In this document: positions 24,359 to 36,799 of the stretch, one piece after another
How positions within the stretch are numbered: the stretch's first letter is position 1
Layout: each line of letters starts with the position of its first letter
Assembly: GCF_019097595.1 (NCBI RefSeq)
Contig: NC_080722.1
Location: 21,597,630 to 21,661,629 of the forward strand
Length of the DNA stretch: 64,000 bases
Source: Hemibagrus wyckioides
Taxonomy: Eukaryota; Chordata; Actinopteri; Siluriformes; Bagridae
Direction: 5' to 3'
Notes under the pieces: generated by a model
What the model saw: only the letters and a program-made list of their open reading frames with translations
Told to the model about the DNA's origin: nothing
The model's database searches: none
Program-made: the position numbers and the translations under genes

Positions 24359-24739
24359 GAGAGCAGTTATTTCATTTGTTAGAGGATAATTAACAGAACA
24401 AATACTAAAATGCTTCAAGTGTAAATAATGTAATGAGTAAACAAGATATAGTTACAAACTAACTAAAAGAAACTACACTGAAAAAAATGACTTTTTGGCC
24501 CAGTAGATATTATATTTATTACATGAGTAAAGTTTACATTAACTTATAGTGTTTTGAATTTTACTTCAGTGGAGAGTCTTAATTTTAATGTGATACTTTA
24601 TATTTGTATGTAATTTTGTATCATTATAAATACGTGTAATGTCTATATGAAAACCACAAGTAAAATTAACTTAATTACTGCATGTCATACACCGTTCTTT
24701 AAGACTAAGTTAACTTTACTTCAGTAATGTGACCATATC

Positions 24740-25200
24740 TAGCAACCCTCACCTTGGGTGACGTCAGGGGAGTGTTTGGGCTCGAAACTCGAAAGGAGAG
24801 TATCAGTTGGATGGCGGCTGAGCTTCGTGGGTCATGTGGATGACTGGGTGCACCTTTAATGGAGATACTGACTTTCGCAGTAAGTGTATTTGCTTGAGCT
24901 CCTGCTTGTAGCTTGTCAACCGAAGTCACCACCACCAAATATGTAACGGTAGCGTTAACATTACTGTTAGCCGATGGGGAGTAAGCGAGCCAGCTTGCTT
25001 GTTAACAGGCTAGTTAACCTCGTCACTTGACTTGACTTGAAACGGACTATCCTCGCTATTTCTCTCAGCTAATTACTGCTGCAGACCTGTTTTCTGCTTA
25101 ACGTTAGCTTCTGACGTTACGTTGTTTCAGTCTCGTGTAATGGCTCCAAACCCATCCATCCCTGAAGTGCGTGCTACGCTAGGTTAGTAACTTAACTGTT
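24740..25200 (+). promoter_or_regulatory. CpG-containing promoter-like stretch with possible 5' exons
   Basis: CpGs are much denser here than around it (GGGTGACGTCAGGGG, GGCTCGAAACTCGAAAGG). Possible exon ends are CTTTCGCA|GTAAGTG near 24890 and a short exon 25134-25187 (after TTGTTTCAG), which contains ATGGCTCCAAACCC and encodes MAPNPSIPEVRATLG before GTTAGTAAC. No downstream gene is seen before the LINE at 25936. Confidence 0.35.
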
Positions 25201-25935
25201 AGGCTAACCGTTGACTTTGCGATGATTTTGCCTCCCTTTTCATGTGCAAGGTTCGGCTCATGCTTGTTTTAAACTAAAATAATGTTAACTAATGTTAATT
25301 GCTTTGAATATGAATAAATATTAAATAAATAAATATTTGTAATTATAATATTTATAAATTCATGTTGAATAAATATTCAAGTTATTCAATCAATATTCTC
25401 ATTCATTATATTCCTAAAGGACATGCCATAATATATAATTAATCAAATGCTGCAGGAATACGTTTTTGTATAAGATGCACATGACTTCAATTTTTTTCAA
25501 TAATATTGTGCATATATGATCTGTGTGTTAATAGCTGACAAGCCTTTTTAACACCCAAAATGTGATTTTCTTCATGACAGACATCAGGATTGCCTGACTT
25601 GCTATGCCATCCATGACTCAATACTGAAGTTATGTTAACTGCTTGATCTTGTGAGAAGATGCTGATGCTTATTTAGGAATATTTATAGAAGAGGTTTTTT
25701 TTTATTTTTTTTATTTTGCTATTGTGCTGCAATATGTTACAGAGAATTTTGTGTGTTCAGATTTGCATAAACATAATGACTATATTTGTTACATTTAATG
25801 TACTTTCCAGATCACTATCATTTTGTTCAGCAAATTGGCATCATCAGCTAGTGCAGGGTAAGTAGATTAAAATAGGTCATACATTCACTTTGACAAGTTT
25901 TTTATAATGCCTTTTTCCTCTTTTCCACCTGATGC
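25200..25935. other. No gene seen
   Basis: AT-rich sequence after the CpG stretch. It could be an intron of a lost gene. Nothing else is recognisable. Confidence 0.4.
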
Positions 25936-27325
25936 ACAGCTCCAACCACCTCGTCAAGTTCGCCGATGAACCATGGTGGGTCTCATCAGCAAGAACGACA
26001 AGTCAGCTTACAGAGAGGAGGTGCAACAGCTAACAGTATGGTGTAGAGCCAACAACCTGTCTCTGAACGTCAACAAGACTAAAGAGATGGTTGTTAACTT
26101 CAGGAGAGCACAGAGTGACCATTCTCCGCTGTCCATCGAGGGATCCTCTGTGGAGATCGTCAAGAGCACCAAATTCCTTGGTGCTCATCTGGCAGAGGAC
26201 TTCTCCTGGTCACTCAACACCAGCTCCATCACCAAGAAAGCCCAGCAGCGCCTCTACTTCCTGAGGAGGCTGAGGAAAGCCCATCTCCCTTCCCCCATCC
26301 TGACTGTGTTCTACAGAGGGACCATCGAGAGCGTCCTGAGCAGCTGCATCACTGCCTGGTTTGGGAACTGCACCGTCTCGGATCGCAAGACCCTTCAGCG
26401 GATAGTGAGGACAGCTGAAAAGATCATCGGAGTGTCTCTTCCCTCTATCAAGGACATTTACACTGCATGCTGCATCCGCAAAGCCAACAGCATTGTGGAT
26501 GATACCACACACACTCTTACACACCCCACACACCCCTCACATACACTCTTCACCATCCTGCCATCTGGTAAGAGGTACCGGAGCATTTGGGCCTTCACAA
26601 CCAGACTGTTGAACAGTTTCTTTCCTCAAGCCATCAGGCTCCTCAACATCCGGGACTGAACTGTACAAAACTCTCTCTCTCACACACTCAGGACTGAACT
26701 GTACAAAACTCTCTCTCTCTCTCACACACACACACACATAGGACTGAACTGTTCATAACTGTCTGTCTCTCATACACACATACACACACCCACACTCACT
26801 CTCTCTCTCTCACACTCACTCACATAACCTATTATTCTTCGATATCTATTGCATTACCTCAACCCCTGTATATTTCATCTGCTGCTATATTTATATTCAT
26901 ATTTATGTTTATTTCTATTTCATTTTACCTCAACTGCTGCTGTTGTATTTTTGCACAATACATGTTGTCAGGTCCCAAAGTTCTTTCATCATCATCATTT
27001 TATACATTTCATTACAGTTCCTTGCACATTCTTTTCTTTTTTTCGGTGCTAAAGTATCCTTTGTTTTGTGTTGTCTTTTTTTTTTTTTTTTGTATTTATT
27101 ATTTCTGTTGCTTCTGTCTTTCGTTGATTTGTTTGCACCTAGCTGCACCCTTTACACTTTATGTGGCTTGGACGAATCTTTCGGTCCTAGCTTTATGTTG
27201 TTCTTGTGTTTAAGCTATATGTTGTATGTTTATGTAGCACCAGGTCCTGGAGAAACGTTGTTTCATTTCACTATGTACTGCGTCAGATATATGTGCTTGA
27301 AATGACAAGAAAGCTTCTTGAATCT
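25936..27325 (+). mobile_element. Rex1/CR1-like LINE, 5'-truncated
   Basis: It starts inside the reverse transcriptase (HSSNHLVKFADE, with the second catalytic Asp of the FADD motif altered). The frame is open from 25973 to 26659 (228 codons, ending AIRLLNIRD), followed by CA/CT-rich runs and a 3' tail ending GCTTCTTGAATCTTGATCTTG. It is about the same family as 11292-16418. Confidence 0.85.
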
Positions 27326-27469
27326 TGATCTTGTTGTTGGAAGACTCCCTTTTACTGTAAATTAGTATATTTTATTAAACAAAATACTATGTAAACATTA
27401 CTCAAATATAACTGAATAAAAAATTTAAAAAAAAGCAAGTATTTAGAAACATTTTAATATAGATTAATT

Positions 27470-28060
27470 AAGAAAAGTAAGTACATGTTTGTAGAATGTT
27501 CATAAGACTATCAATACCACAGGAAAGAGCATCAGAATTGATGTCCTTAATATTGCGAAATGAGATGACATGAGGTTGCTTGATTACAGAAAGAGAGAGT
27601 TGAACATTGAATATAAGAAGTAAGTGATCAGTTATAAGGAGATCATCAGCAATACAAACTGAAGGAGTAAGACCAGAACAGCAAATTAAGTCCAAAATGT
27701 GTCCCTTTGAATGAGTAGGAAAGTCAATATGCTGCCGGAGACCAGAACTCTCTAGACAGGCAACAAAGTCTCTAGTAAGAGGGTGGTTAATATTGTCAAT
27801 GTGTATATTAAAGTCACCCAACAATATTATATTTGAGGAAAGAGTGATTAAGTGGGTGAGAAAAGCAGCAAAATCAGATGTAAAATTGATTGAAATTGGC
27901 CAAGAAATAAATCCAGCCGACCCACATTGTAGACAAAAACTCAGATAGCTTAAGTAACAAGGCGAACAGACCATGGAAGGGTTTGGAAACAAAACACAAA
28001 CAAACAAACACATTTCCGGAGAGCAGTGGCAGCAAGCATGCGCCAGTGTCCACTCAACCA
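27470..28060 (-). pseudogene. L2-type LINE endonuclease domain fragment
   Basis: The minus-strand reading NIILLGDFNIHIDNINHP (GDFN motif), HSKGHILDLICCSG and DLLITDHLLLIF (degenerate S/TDH motif) is the endonuclease of an L2-type ORF2. The frame is open but the element is cut at both sides. Confidence 0.75.
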
Positions 28061-28099
28061 GAAGCAAAGGTAGTGGGAAAGAGTGTAGCCAGATAGCAT

Positions 28100-30008
28100 A
28101 GGATGGTGGTGTGTAAGATGACTTTGATGGTCTGTAAAAAGAAGAGGTCAAAGATAGAGATAGAGATAGAAACCAAGTGGTGGAAGAGGAAAAAGGAGGA
28201 ATGTTGTGAGGAATTTAGACAGAAGTTGAGGCAGGCTCTGGGTGGTCAGGTAGTGCTGCCAGATGACTGGGAAACTACAGCAGAAGTGATCAGGGAGACA
28301 GGAATAAAGGTGCTGGGTGTGTCATCTGGAAGGAGGAAAGAAGATAAGGAGACTTGGTGGTGGAATGAGGAAGTTCAGGATAGTATTCAGAGGAAGAGGT
28401 TAGCCAAGAAGAATTGGGTCATGGACAGGACTGAAGAGAATAAATAGGAATACAAGGAGTTACAGTGAAGAGGGAGGTGTCTAAGGCCAAGCAGAGGACA
28501 TATGACGAGTTGTACACTAGGTTAGACTCTACAGAAGGAAAGAAGGACTTGTACAGGTTAGCTAGACAGAGGGATTGAGATAGGAAGGATGTGCAGCAAG
28601 TTAGAGTTATTAAGGATAGAGATGGAGGATGAAGGTGCTCATGAAGTGAGGAGAGTGTACTGAGGAGATGGAAGGAGATGGAAGGAGTACTTTGAAAAGA
28701 GTAGAAGGGGTGAACTCTGTGGAACAGAAAGTAGATAAGATTAGAAAGGATGAAGTCAGGAAGGCTTTGAAGAGGATGGAAAGTGGAAAGACAGTTGGTC
28801 CTGACGACATCCCGGTGGAGGTCTGGAAGTGTCTAGGAGAGGCAGTAGTGGAATTTTTAACTAGTTTGTTTAACAGGGTTTTAGAGAGTGAGAAAATGCC
28901 TGAGGAATGGAAAAGAAGTGTATTAGTGCCGATCTTTAAGAATAAAGGTAATGTGCAGAGGTGCAGCAACTCTAGGTGGATAAAGTTGATGAGCCATACA
29001 ACGAAGCTATGGGAAAGAGTAGTGGAAGCTAGGTTAAGGAAGGTAGTGGAAATTTGTGAGCAGAAAGAGCACAATAGATGCAATTTTTGCTCTGACAGTT
29101 TTGATGAAGTATAGGGATGGTCAGAGAGAGAGTTGCACTGTGTGTTTGTAGATTTGGAGAAAGCGTATGACAGGGTGCCAAGAGAAGAGTTGTGGTACAG
29201 TATGAGGAAGTCAGGAGTAGCAGAGAGGTATGTCAGTGTGGTGCAGGATATGTATGAGAGGAGCAGGACAGTGGTGAGGTGTTCAAAGAGTTCAAAGTGG
29301 AGGTGGGACTGCATCAGGGACCGGCTCTGAGCCCCTTCCTGTTTGCTATGGTGATGGACCAGTTGTCAGAGGAGGTCAGACAGGAGTCTTCTTGGACAAT
29401 GATGTTTGCAGATGACTTTGTGATCTGTAGTGAGAGCAGGGAGCAGGTGGAGGAAAACCTGGAGAGGCGGAGGTTTGCGCTGGAGAGAAGAGGAATGAAA
29501 GTCAGTCGTAGTAAGACTGAGTACATGTGTGTGAATGACAGGGAGGGAAGTGGAACAGTAAGACTACAGGGTGAAGAAGGTACAGGAGATTAAGTACTTG
29601 GGGTCAACAGTCCAGAGTAATGCAGAGTGTGGGAATATGGTAAAGAGGCGAGTGAAGGCAGGTTGGAATGGATGGAGAAAGGTGTCAGGAGTTCTGTGTG
29701 ATAGAAAAATATCAGCGAGAATCAAGGGGAAGGTGTACAAGACAGTGGTGAGACCGGCCATGCTGTATGGTTTAGAGACAGGTTCAGAGGAGGGAGAGTG
29801 AGTATATTGGTAGGAGAATATTGGACATTCTGTCGGACAGAGGAAGGCCAAAGAGGAGGTATATGGATGTAATAAATAAGGATATGAAGCTAGTGGGTGC
29901 AAGTGTTGAGGATGCAGAAGATAGGGATAGGTGGAGAGAGATGATTCGCTGTGGTGACCCCTGAAGGGAAAAGCCGAAAAAAGAAGAAGAAGAAGAAGAA
30001 GAAGAATG
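28100..30008 (+). pseudogene. RTE-type LINE, decayed
   Basis: Plus-strand pieces in several frames: TVGPDDIPVEVWKCLG (28790), [35 protein letters not shown] (motif A, 29140), [33 protein letters not shown] (motif C, 29400), EIKYLGSTVQ and VRPAMLYGLET. It ends WREMIRCGDP, a stop and a (GAA)n tail (29984-30006). Loss of frame occurs at least three times (for example around 29114, 29310 and 29590). Confidence 0.88.
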
Positions 30009-30482
30009 TTTTTTCTACTTCTGTTCGTTCTTCATGATTTATTCCATTTTACACTGTAGAAATAAATATCTGTGCTTGCACCCAACTTTGCTTTTATTAA
30101 CTGACGAATTGGATGGAATTTTTATTCTTTTTACAATTATTTTAAAAGAAAAGAAATCTGAATATCTGATAAAAATCTAATAAAATACAATCTTTCTTTT
30201 AGATAAGGACTCATCTAAATTAGAACTACTATTACCTTGTATTAATTAGGACTAGTGTTTAGAGCTCACACTAAATATCTCAAACAGAGTACACCTGTGT
30301 CTACCTGTATGCTTGCAAAATAAATATTTCTGATTGTGGAAGGTCCCACAGCTGAAAAGGCAAATTAGATTAGATGAGCTTCATTGTGAAGAGGGAAAAA
30401 AAATTAAAATCATTATAAAAACATCAGCAAAGCTTTAAATCTTCAAAAGCTTCAACTATATATATATTTTTTTGTTTTAGAC

Positions 30483-30612
30483 TAAAGGTGTCAAACCTTA
30501 TCCGTAAAGGGCGGGTGCAGGAAGCAGAAGCCACACCTGAGTCTGGTGAAAGCCAAGATCTAAGCCTAACACACACCGGCCATAGATTTATGGATAAGCT
30601 TTGACACCCCTG
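30483..30612. mobile_element. hAT-type short element, relative of 7900-8078
   Basis: Inverted ends (GGTGTCAAACCTTATCCG against CGGATAAGCTTTGACACC-like sequence; the right end reads GGATAAGCTTTGACACCCCTG). The flanks TTTTAGAC and CTCTAGAC are an eroded 8-bp duplication. Confidence 0.6.
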
Positions 30613-30624
30613 CTCTAGACAGTG

Positions 30625-31610
30625 ACTTCAAAAAAATCCAATTTAAATATTCCCACACTGAGCACTTTATTACTATACTAATGTAACCCACACTCTACTA
30701 ATACTGGGTATGGCCTCTCTTAGTTCTCAAAACAGCCTTGGGTGCCATTCCTTTGAGATTCTAGATTGTTACTTTTATTATACTATTATTACTCAGTTCC
30801 TACAGATTGTGGACTTAGGTGCACTTGTATGCTGTGAATCTCCCATTCCACCACACCCCAAACATGTTCTACTGGATTCAGATCTGGCGACTCAAAATGG
30901 CCCTGACAAATACTGAGCTCATAGTCATGTTCATAAAACCAGTTTGAGATGACTTTTGCTTTGCAGCTTGGTGCATTATCATGCTGGAATAGCCATTAGG
31001 AGATGGATAAATTTTGGCCACGATCTGATACGCATGGTCAGCAACAATACTCAAATAGGATGTGGCATTCAAGTGATGATTAATTGGTATTAATGGGCAA
31101 AAAATGTGCCAAGAATATTAGGCCACCATTACAAGCCTTGACTGCTGACACAAGGATGGTTGGGTCCATGGATTAATACTATTGGTGCCAAATTCTAACC
31201 CTCAGCAGAAAGCAGAGATTAATCAGACCAGACTATGTTTTTCCAGTCTTCAAATGTCCAGTTTTGGTGAGCTTGTGCCCACTGCAGCCTCAGCTTTCAC
31301 TTCTTGGCTGTCAGAAGAGGAACCCACAATGGTATTTTGCTGTTGTAACCCATTCACCTCAATGTTTGATGTGTTGTGCATTCTGAGATTCTGCTCAGCA
31401 CAGTGGTAGAGAGTGATTTTTTTGTGAAAATCTCTGGAGATCAGCAGTTATAGCAATACTCAAACCAGCTCATCTGGCAACCACACCATGGTCACAATCA
31501 CTGATTTTAATGGTTGATGTGAACATTACTCAAAGCTGCTGGATTGTATATAAATGATTTTATGCACTGCACTGCTGCCACATGATTGACTCATTAGATA
31601 ATTGCATAAT
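30625..31610. mobile_element. Decayed DNA-transposon-like repeat, copy 1
   Basis: Shares long stretches with 32907-33510 (ACCACACCCCAAACATGTT, TGATTAATTGGTATTAATGG). It ends in CTGCTGCCACATGATTGACT, a pattern common in teleost repeats. No intact transposase frame was seen and the family is not assigned. Confidence 0.5.
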
Positions 31611-32779
31611 GGGCATAATACAGTGGACGATAGGTATAAGGCACAGGTATGGTGGAAGTGGGAACGTGGTCAAGCGCCAGTTTGTAAATGGAGAGCAGAA
31701 CTGAGGGGAACGATTAATAAGGATCACACACCTGTGCCTAATTATACTAATAATTTCTTTTCTGTTGCAGTAAGCAGTGAGAGAGATAAAAATATAACAA
31801 ATAAAAACAAAAGCGATTTTATTTTTTCAGTTCACAAGCATGCCTCTCATTTCCTCAATCCCAAACCCACCAAACCACGACAGGTACAAAGACATTATTG
31901 GTAAAATGAGAGGAATAGGCACTCTTCTGGTACCATTATTTAGGCAGCATTTGTGGTATGTGTCTTGTAATATCATACTCTAAAGAGTTCAAGGTGACAT
32001 AATCAGGGGTTGCAATTAGTGAAAAACTATAGAGAGATGGGGCTGCTGAGGAGATAGCGAAGAAGACATTGTGGTTTGTTGCTGTGCACTGAGCATGGCT
32101 ATCTGTTGGTGCTGTTCTCCATCAAAGCCATGCCAGCTAACTTGCAGCATTAACTGCCAGGCATAGTATTCTATCAGGCACCAGGGACAGATGCAATTAC
32201 AGGTACGGACCGCCTAGGGTTAACATTTATTTACATGTTTCTATCTATGTTAACAATCAACTCAAGTGAAATAAAACACTACTATAAGTGGACAGTAAAG
32301 AAATATGTTTGTTACAGATTTGAATGTATTTGAAATAATTGTACTACAACTACTTTCCATATTTACAGTGGTGAGGGATGTGGCTATTTTAAGAAGTGTG
32401 TGTGATTTCTTTGGAATTTTAAAAGGAAATGAAATTTCAACAAAGCTAACCAGCATGCATGCCCCAGTCATGTGTCAACAATGTTGTATTAAGAAACAAA
32501 CAAGTCATTGACATAATTTGCAGTGCCAAACCCAGATGTAAGTGCAGTGTAAGTTTTAAACAGGAAGCGGTCAGGTCACCAGCACACAAAAGGAACACAG
32601 CAAAGATCAAAACTGGACAAACTATGGTATAACACTAAGTGTACACAGGTGAGACTAATTGGGAAAAACAAGGGAGACAACTAATGACAGGCCAAGGGTA
32701 GGGATAAGACATGAATAAAAACACATGTAATTACGTAAACAGACTTTCAACAACATAGAAGTACATGCTGTTGTGCATG

Positions 32780-32906
32780 TTCTGTTCAGTCTAGTGAAAG
32801 CCAAGATCAGTTGATTAAACAGGTGGAATCAGTTGTGGCTCCTGATTGATTGGAATGAAAACCTACACGCACACCGGCCCTTTACGGATAAGCTTTGACA
32901 CCCCTG
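32780..32906. mobile_element. hAT-type short element, left-truncated
   Basis: It contains GAAAGCCAAGATCAGTTGAT and ends GGATAAGCTTTGACACCCCTG, like 7900-8078. The left terminus is missing. Confidence 0.55.
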
Positions 32907-33510
32907 CTCTAGGCTGTAAATTCCAAATGGGTAGGAAAAAAATCGAATTTATATATTCCAACACTAAGCATTTTATTACTATACTAATGTAACTAACATT
33001 GTACAAATATAGTATTACCAGCCAAATCCTGCAGATGTTTAGATGAAGCTCCAATTCTACCACACCCCAAACATGTTTTACTGGATTCAGGTATGGTGAC
33101 TTGGAATGGTCCTGACAATACTGAGCTCATAGTCATGTTGCTTTTGGCATGCTTGTGGCATGGTGCATTATTGAGCAAGGCCCTTAACCCTCTCTGCTCC
33201 AGGGGCGCCGTATCATGGCTGACCCTGCGCTCTGACCCCGACCTCCAAGGATGGGATATGCGAAGAAAGAATTTCACTGTGCTGTAATGTATATGTGACA
33301 AATAAAGGCCATTTCATTTCATTTTCATTTCATCATACTGGAATAGTCATTAGGAGATGGGTAAATTTTGGCCATGAAGGGATACGGATGGTCAGCAACA
33401 ATACTCATATAGGAAGAGGCATTCAAGTGATAATTGATTGGTATTAATAGGCCCAAAGTGTGCCAAGAATATTACCTTCTGGAGCAGAGTCAAAATGGAT
33501 ATCTCTGTCT
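32907..33510. mobile_element. Decayed DNA-transposon-like repeat, copy 2
   Basis: Shorter relative of 30625-31610, interrupted by the SINE at about 33172-33332. Both repeats sit directly after a hAT-type short element, so the pair may have been copied as one block. Confidence 0.5.
33172..33332 (+). mobile_element. SINE-like insertion
   Basis: It starts GAGCAAGGCCCTTAACCCTC and ends with three ATTTCATTTTC-type units. The target is seen intact in copy 1 (GCATTATCATGCTGG), and here the sequence resumes with CATACTGG. The SINE family is not named. Confidence 0.65.
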
Positions 33511-34500
33511 GTCGGGGACAGTTATCTTGGTTGGAATATGGCCTCTAGTTTCAAACTTACAGGAACCATTAGTTTTCTCTTTTATCTAGGCTGGACCATA
33601 GGAAAATCATTGAGAAGACATTGAATGAAGGAGATAAATCAATGGGCATAAATTTTGAAGATGCTGTTGCAGTGCTCTGACACTTTAATGGGCGTAATTC
33701 TTGAGGCTTGTAGTTCTGTTGTTACATGACACATGATTTTGTGACATCATGAGCCGTGTAATTTTGACACTGATAAAACAGATTATCGGTCCATGTTTTC
33801 CATGAAGTTTGAGTTTTGGTTGTATGGTGTGGTGCAGTTGTCTCATCCACTTTGCTTCATTTCCTCATCTCACTCTTGTCTCCCTCCATGGCATTGTCAT
33901 ACAGAGGCCTTCAATGCATATTCCAGCCATTTTGATATTTTGTTGTTAGCAGCATTGAATTAATGTGTGTGTGTGTGTGTGTGTGTGTTACATTGGCCTT
34001 TGATGGATCTTTCATTTACCTCTCTCCTATTACATTTATCTTATTAACTAGTACTGATGTTGCTAATCCACCAGCATAACCACTGTTAACCCAGAAGTAA
34101 AATTATATTGAACTGGCCAGGTTCAAATAACTCTACTAATGGTTCATCATTTTCATCATGTGGGTCTTGTAGACAAACAAAGGAAGAGTAGCTTTGCTGA
34201 ATTCAGGAGCTTCAATTAACGCATGCAATACTGGACTCAACAATTTAGGCCTACAAATTCCCTTAAGGTTATTAAACCAAACAACTTTTGGGAAAATATT
34301 CTGCAAGGTTTATTAAACCAAAGCATATAATCCTTCAGACTGTGTTGTGGTCCACAGTTATAATTCCTCTGATTGCCATCTCTTGACACTGTTTTTATTT
34401 TTAAATGTCTGCTCGTCTCAAAAAATGTTTTTTATTTACCTCTAGTCTCTACTTCTAATTCTCTAAAGGCCATTCAAAGTAAAACAGTGTGAAAGAAAAT
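33511..34500. other. No gene seen
   Basis: Unassigned sequence with a (GT)n run at about 33965-33988. Confidence 0.4.
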
Positions 34501-34507
34501 AAACAGC

Positions 34508-34510
34508 AAA

Positions 34511-34551
<41 letters not shown>
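34508..34551. repeat. (CA)n microsatellite
   Basis: About 21 CA units. The sequence around it up to 34870 is also CA- and CATT-rich, which creates spurious His/Thr-rich frames. Confidence 0.9.
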
Positions 34552-34552
<1 letters not shown>

Positions 34553-35000
34553 CCACCAGAGGGCACCAGTCACACACAATATACTTTACAATACGCTTAT
34601 CCACAAAAGGGCAACTACTGCTCAACACCTACATTATCACACACAAACATTTCCAAAACACTGCTTCTTTTGCTTATGCCACAGAGTCTGCTTCTCACTC
34701 ACATGCATATACACAGGTTTTGTAACCACACACAGTGTTCATTCGCAGCTGTGCACTAATTCATTTATTCATTCATTCATTTATTCATTCATTCACACAT
34801 GCATGCACAGCACCTTCAAACATACACAAGCAGTGTTTTCTTCTACACACACTCACTCACACACCCATGGCTTCAAACCAACACCTGATTCTTTGCAGTT
34901 CTAAATGCTTTAGAACAGCTATTTTATCACAATAACCAACCTTACTTCAATCCATCTCATTAACAACTTTAAATACACTGCTAAATAAAATTAACAAACT

Positions 35001-35605
35001 TCATGAGGGTGGCCTGAGGGCCCTGTGCTCACTGCCCAGCACCATGGAGCTCGACTGGCATTTGCCATTGAACACCAGAATTGGCACGTTCGCCACTGGC
35101 ACCCTGTGCTTTTCATAGATGTGAGATGGCACCTTTATAGCAATGTGTGTGCAGTCGATTGCTCCAATTACATTAGGAAAACCAGCTATCGCTGCAAATT
35201 GCACTTTAATGTTTGGCTGGTCAACTGCATCGTATGGGAACCTTATATAGCTGGTAGACATGCGGATGATCCCGTCCCATACAGCTGGCATTGCGTGGCT
35301 CAAAGATGACTGGCTTGTTCCTGAGCGGTCTGCCAGTTCCCTTTGGAAAGAACCAGTTGCCAGGAAACCAAGTGTTGTCAGCACCTGTAAGGTAATGGGT
35401 AATGTGTGGCTCCTTGCTGTCTGTCTCTCCAAATTCGGACCCAACTCAGCACAGAGCTCCAAGAGGATAGCCCTTGGACATCTGAATTGGCTGATAAGCC
35501 AGTCATCATTGTGGTCCAGAAAATCAGTGTGGTCTCTAAAAACCCGTTCTCTTCAGATTCGGCCATTGGCAATGTCCTCTAATAAGGCCAACGCTGCCAT
35601 TGTCA
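35001..35605 (-). pseudogene. PIF/Harbinger (HARBI1-like) transposase, N-terminal part, broken
   Basis: Read from 35605 on the minus strand: MTMAALALLEDIANGRI, then an in-frame TGA, then RERVFRDHTDFLDHND, LISQFRCPRAILLELCAELG, LQVLTTLGFLATGSFQREL, GTSQSSLSHAMPAVWDGI and VIGAIDCTHIAIKVPS. The last contains the first acidic catalytic residue. After about residue 190 the frame is lost and the C-terminal catalytic half is absent. HARBI1-like genes are also domesticated in vertebrates, but the nonsense codon and truncation make this a transposon relic. Confidence 0.85.
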
Positions 35606-35779
35606 TAGAATAAGGGTTCTTTAAATTTGCACATACTTTTATATGTTCTTACTTAATTGCATAATTGATAGAAACATATGATGTCAATTAGCCTATTTTA
35701 TCAATTAAAAATTAATAGCAATGTTTCTCACAGGTGTTGGTGCGATAGACTTGTAGAATAATTCATAGTCTAATGTTTG

Positions 35780-35972
35780 CAACTTCATTTTATTGCCTCT
35801 AAGAGGCGCCAACAGACAAACACAAAAAATTTACGTACGCCAGACACGAAGTTGGCGTGGAGGAACGCGCATTTTCACGTTAATTTTTCTGTTAGTAAAT
35901 CCGACCGAGAGCGTGAAAGCTGGCGTACGCAAGGTTTTTGTGCGCACGCAGCGTTGATACATGAGGCCTCAG
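35780..35972 (-). mobile_element. Probable Harbinger 5' terminal region
   Basis: A GC-richer segment with GGCGTACGCAAGGTTTTTGTGCG ahead of a TGATACATGAGGCC end resembles the terminal part of fish Harbinger elements. It lies immediately 5' of the transposase relic. Confidence 0.45.
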
Positions 35973-36383
35973 GTCTTTTCTCATGCTAGCTTTTTCTTTT
36001 TTCTCTGTGTCTCTTTTCAGTATCACCTGGATGCAGGATTTTTACAGCTTTTTTTCTCTTCATAATTCCTTTCACAGTAAACAGGATTCAGGAATTTTTC
36101 TATGTTCCTTCTACTTTTACACAAATTCATGTAGGCCTAAAAAAAATACCAAAACAGTAAGAGACTGTTGGCTAGCAGGTGGAGGTCTGTGTGACCCTTC
36201 AAGGATATTCCTCCCCAGACAATCACTGGCCCACTGCAAAGCCTGTAAAACTGGAAGATGTTTCAAGCAGCATAATGTTTCCCACAGAGTCTCCAGAAGG
36301 CTAAAAGAATGCAGCATGTTGGAGGGGAGCTTGAAATTTCAGAGAACAATAAATGGTGCTTTGGTCTGGAAAAGACGTCCATA

Positions 36384-36793
36384 GAGATTTGCCTACCTGT
36401 TGGTTCACCCTTTCAGCCTGTCCGTTAGACATGGGGTGGTAACCCGACGTGAGGCAAACATTAATCGCCAAGCTCAAAAGTGCAAAAGACTAGCCACACA
36501 TGGGAAGTGAACCGGGGGCCCCGGTCAGAAATAACGTCCTCAGACAGACCATAATTCCAAAACACCTGGTCCACAAGTACCTTGGCTGTCTCCATGGCTG
36601 TGGGGAAGTTTTTCAAGAGCACCAGTTCACAAAGTCCCCTGCAAGGTTGGACAACGGGCGTTAAGGTATGGGGCTCTGGCAAGCCTGACGGTAGATGGCA
36701 TGGCATCCTCACCTGGGTTTCTTTCAACTTTCTAGAGGTGTGTATCCACTGGAGTACTCTTTGAGGGATGTCAGTGGGTGCATATTGCTTCAT
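36384..36793 (-). pseudogene. Ty3/gypsy integrase fragment
   Basis: The minus-strand reading NFPTAMETAKVLVDQVFWNY, then LSEDVISDRGPRFTSHVW (second catalytic Asp), matches the gypsy integrase core. A frameshift near 36470 separates it from [17 protein letters not shown], which carries the catalytic Glu. The rest of the element was not recognised. Confidence 0.8.
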
Positions 36794-36799
36794 GGGATT

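Larger units (their letters stand above)
20990..24480 (-). pseudogene. Copy B relic: stalk-exon region of the NIDO/ZP gene
   Basis: Long stretches match gene A between about 55300 and 58480: 21545-21660 to 55430-55520, 22640-22830 to 56420-56820, 23820-24480 to 57090-58530. A decayed micro-exon at about 21450 has lost both splice sites. One intact-looking stalk exon survives at 24275-24313. No NIDO exon was found between the matching blocks, and an L2 piece has inserted at about 23150-23790. Confidence 0.65.

Noticed and set aside
34489..34935. His/Thr-rich frames
   Set aside because: They come from (CA)n and CATT repeats.
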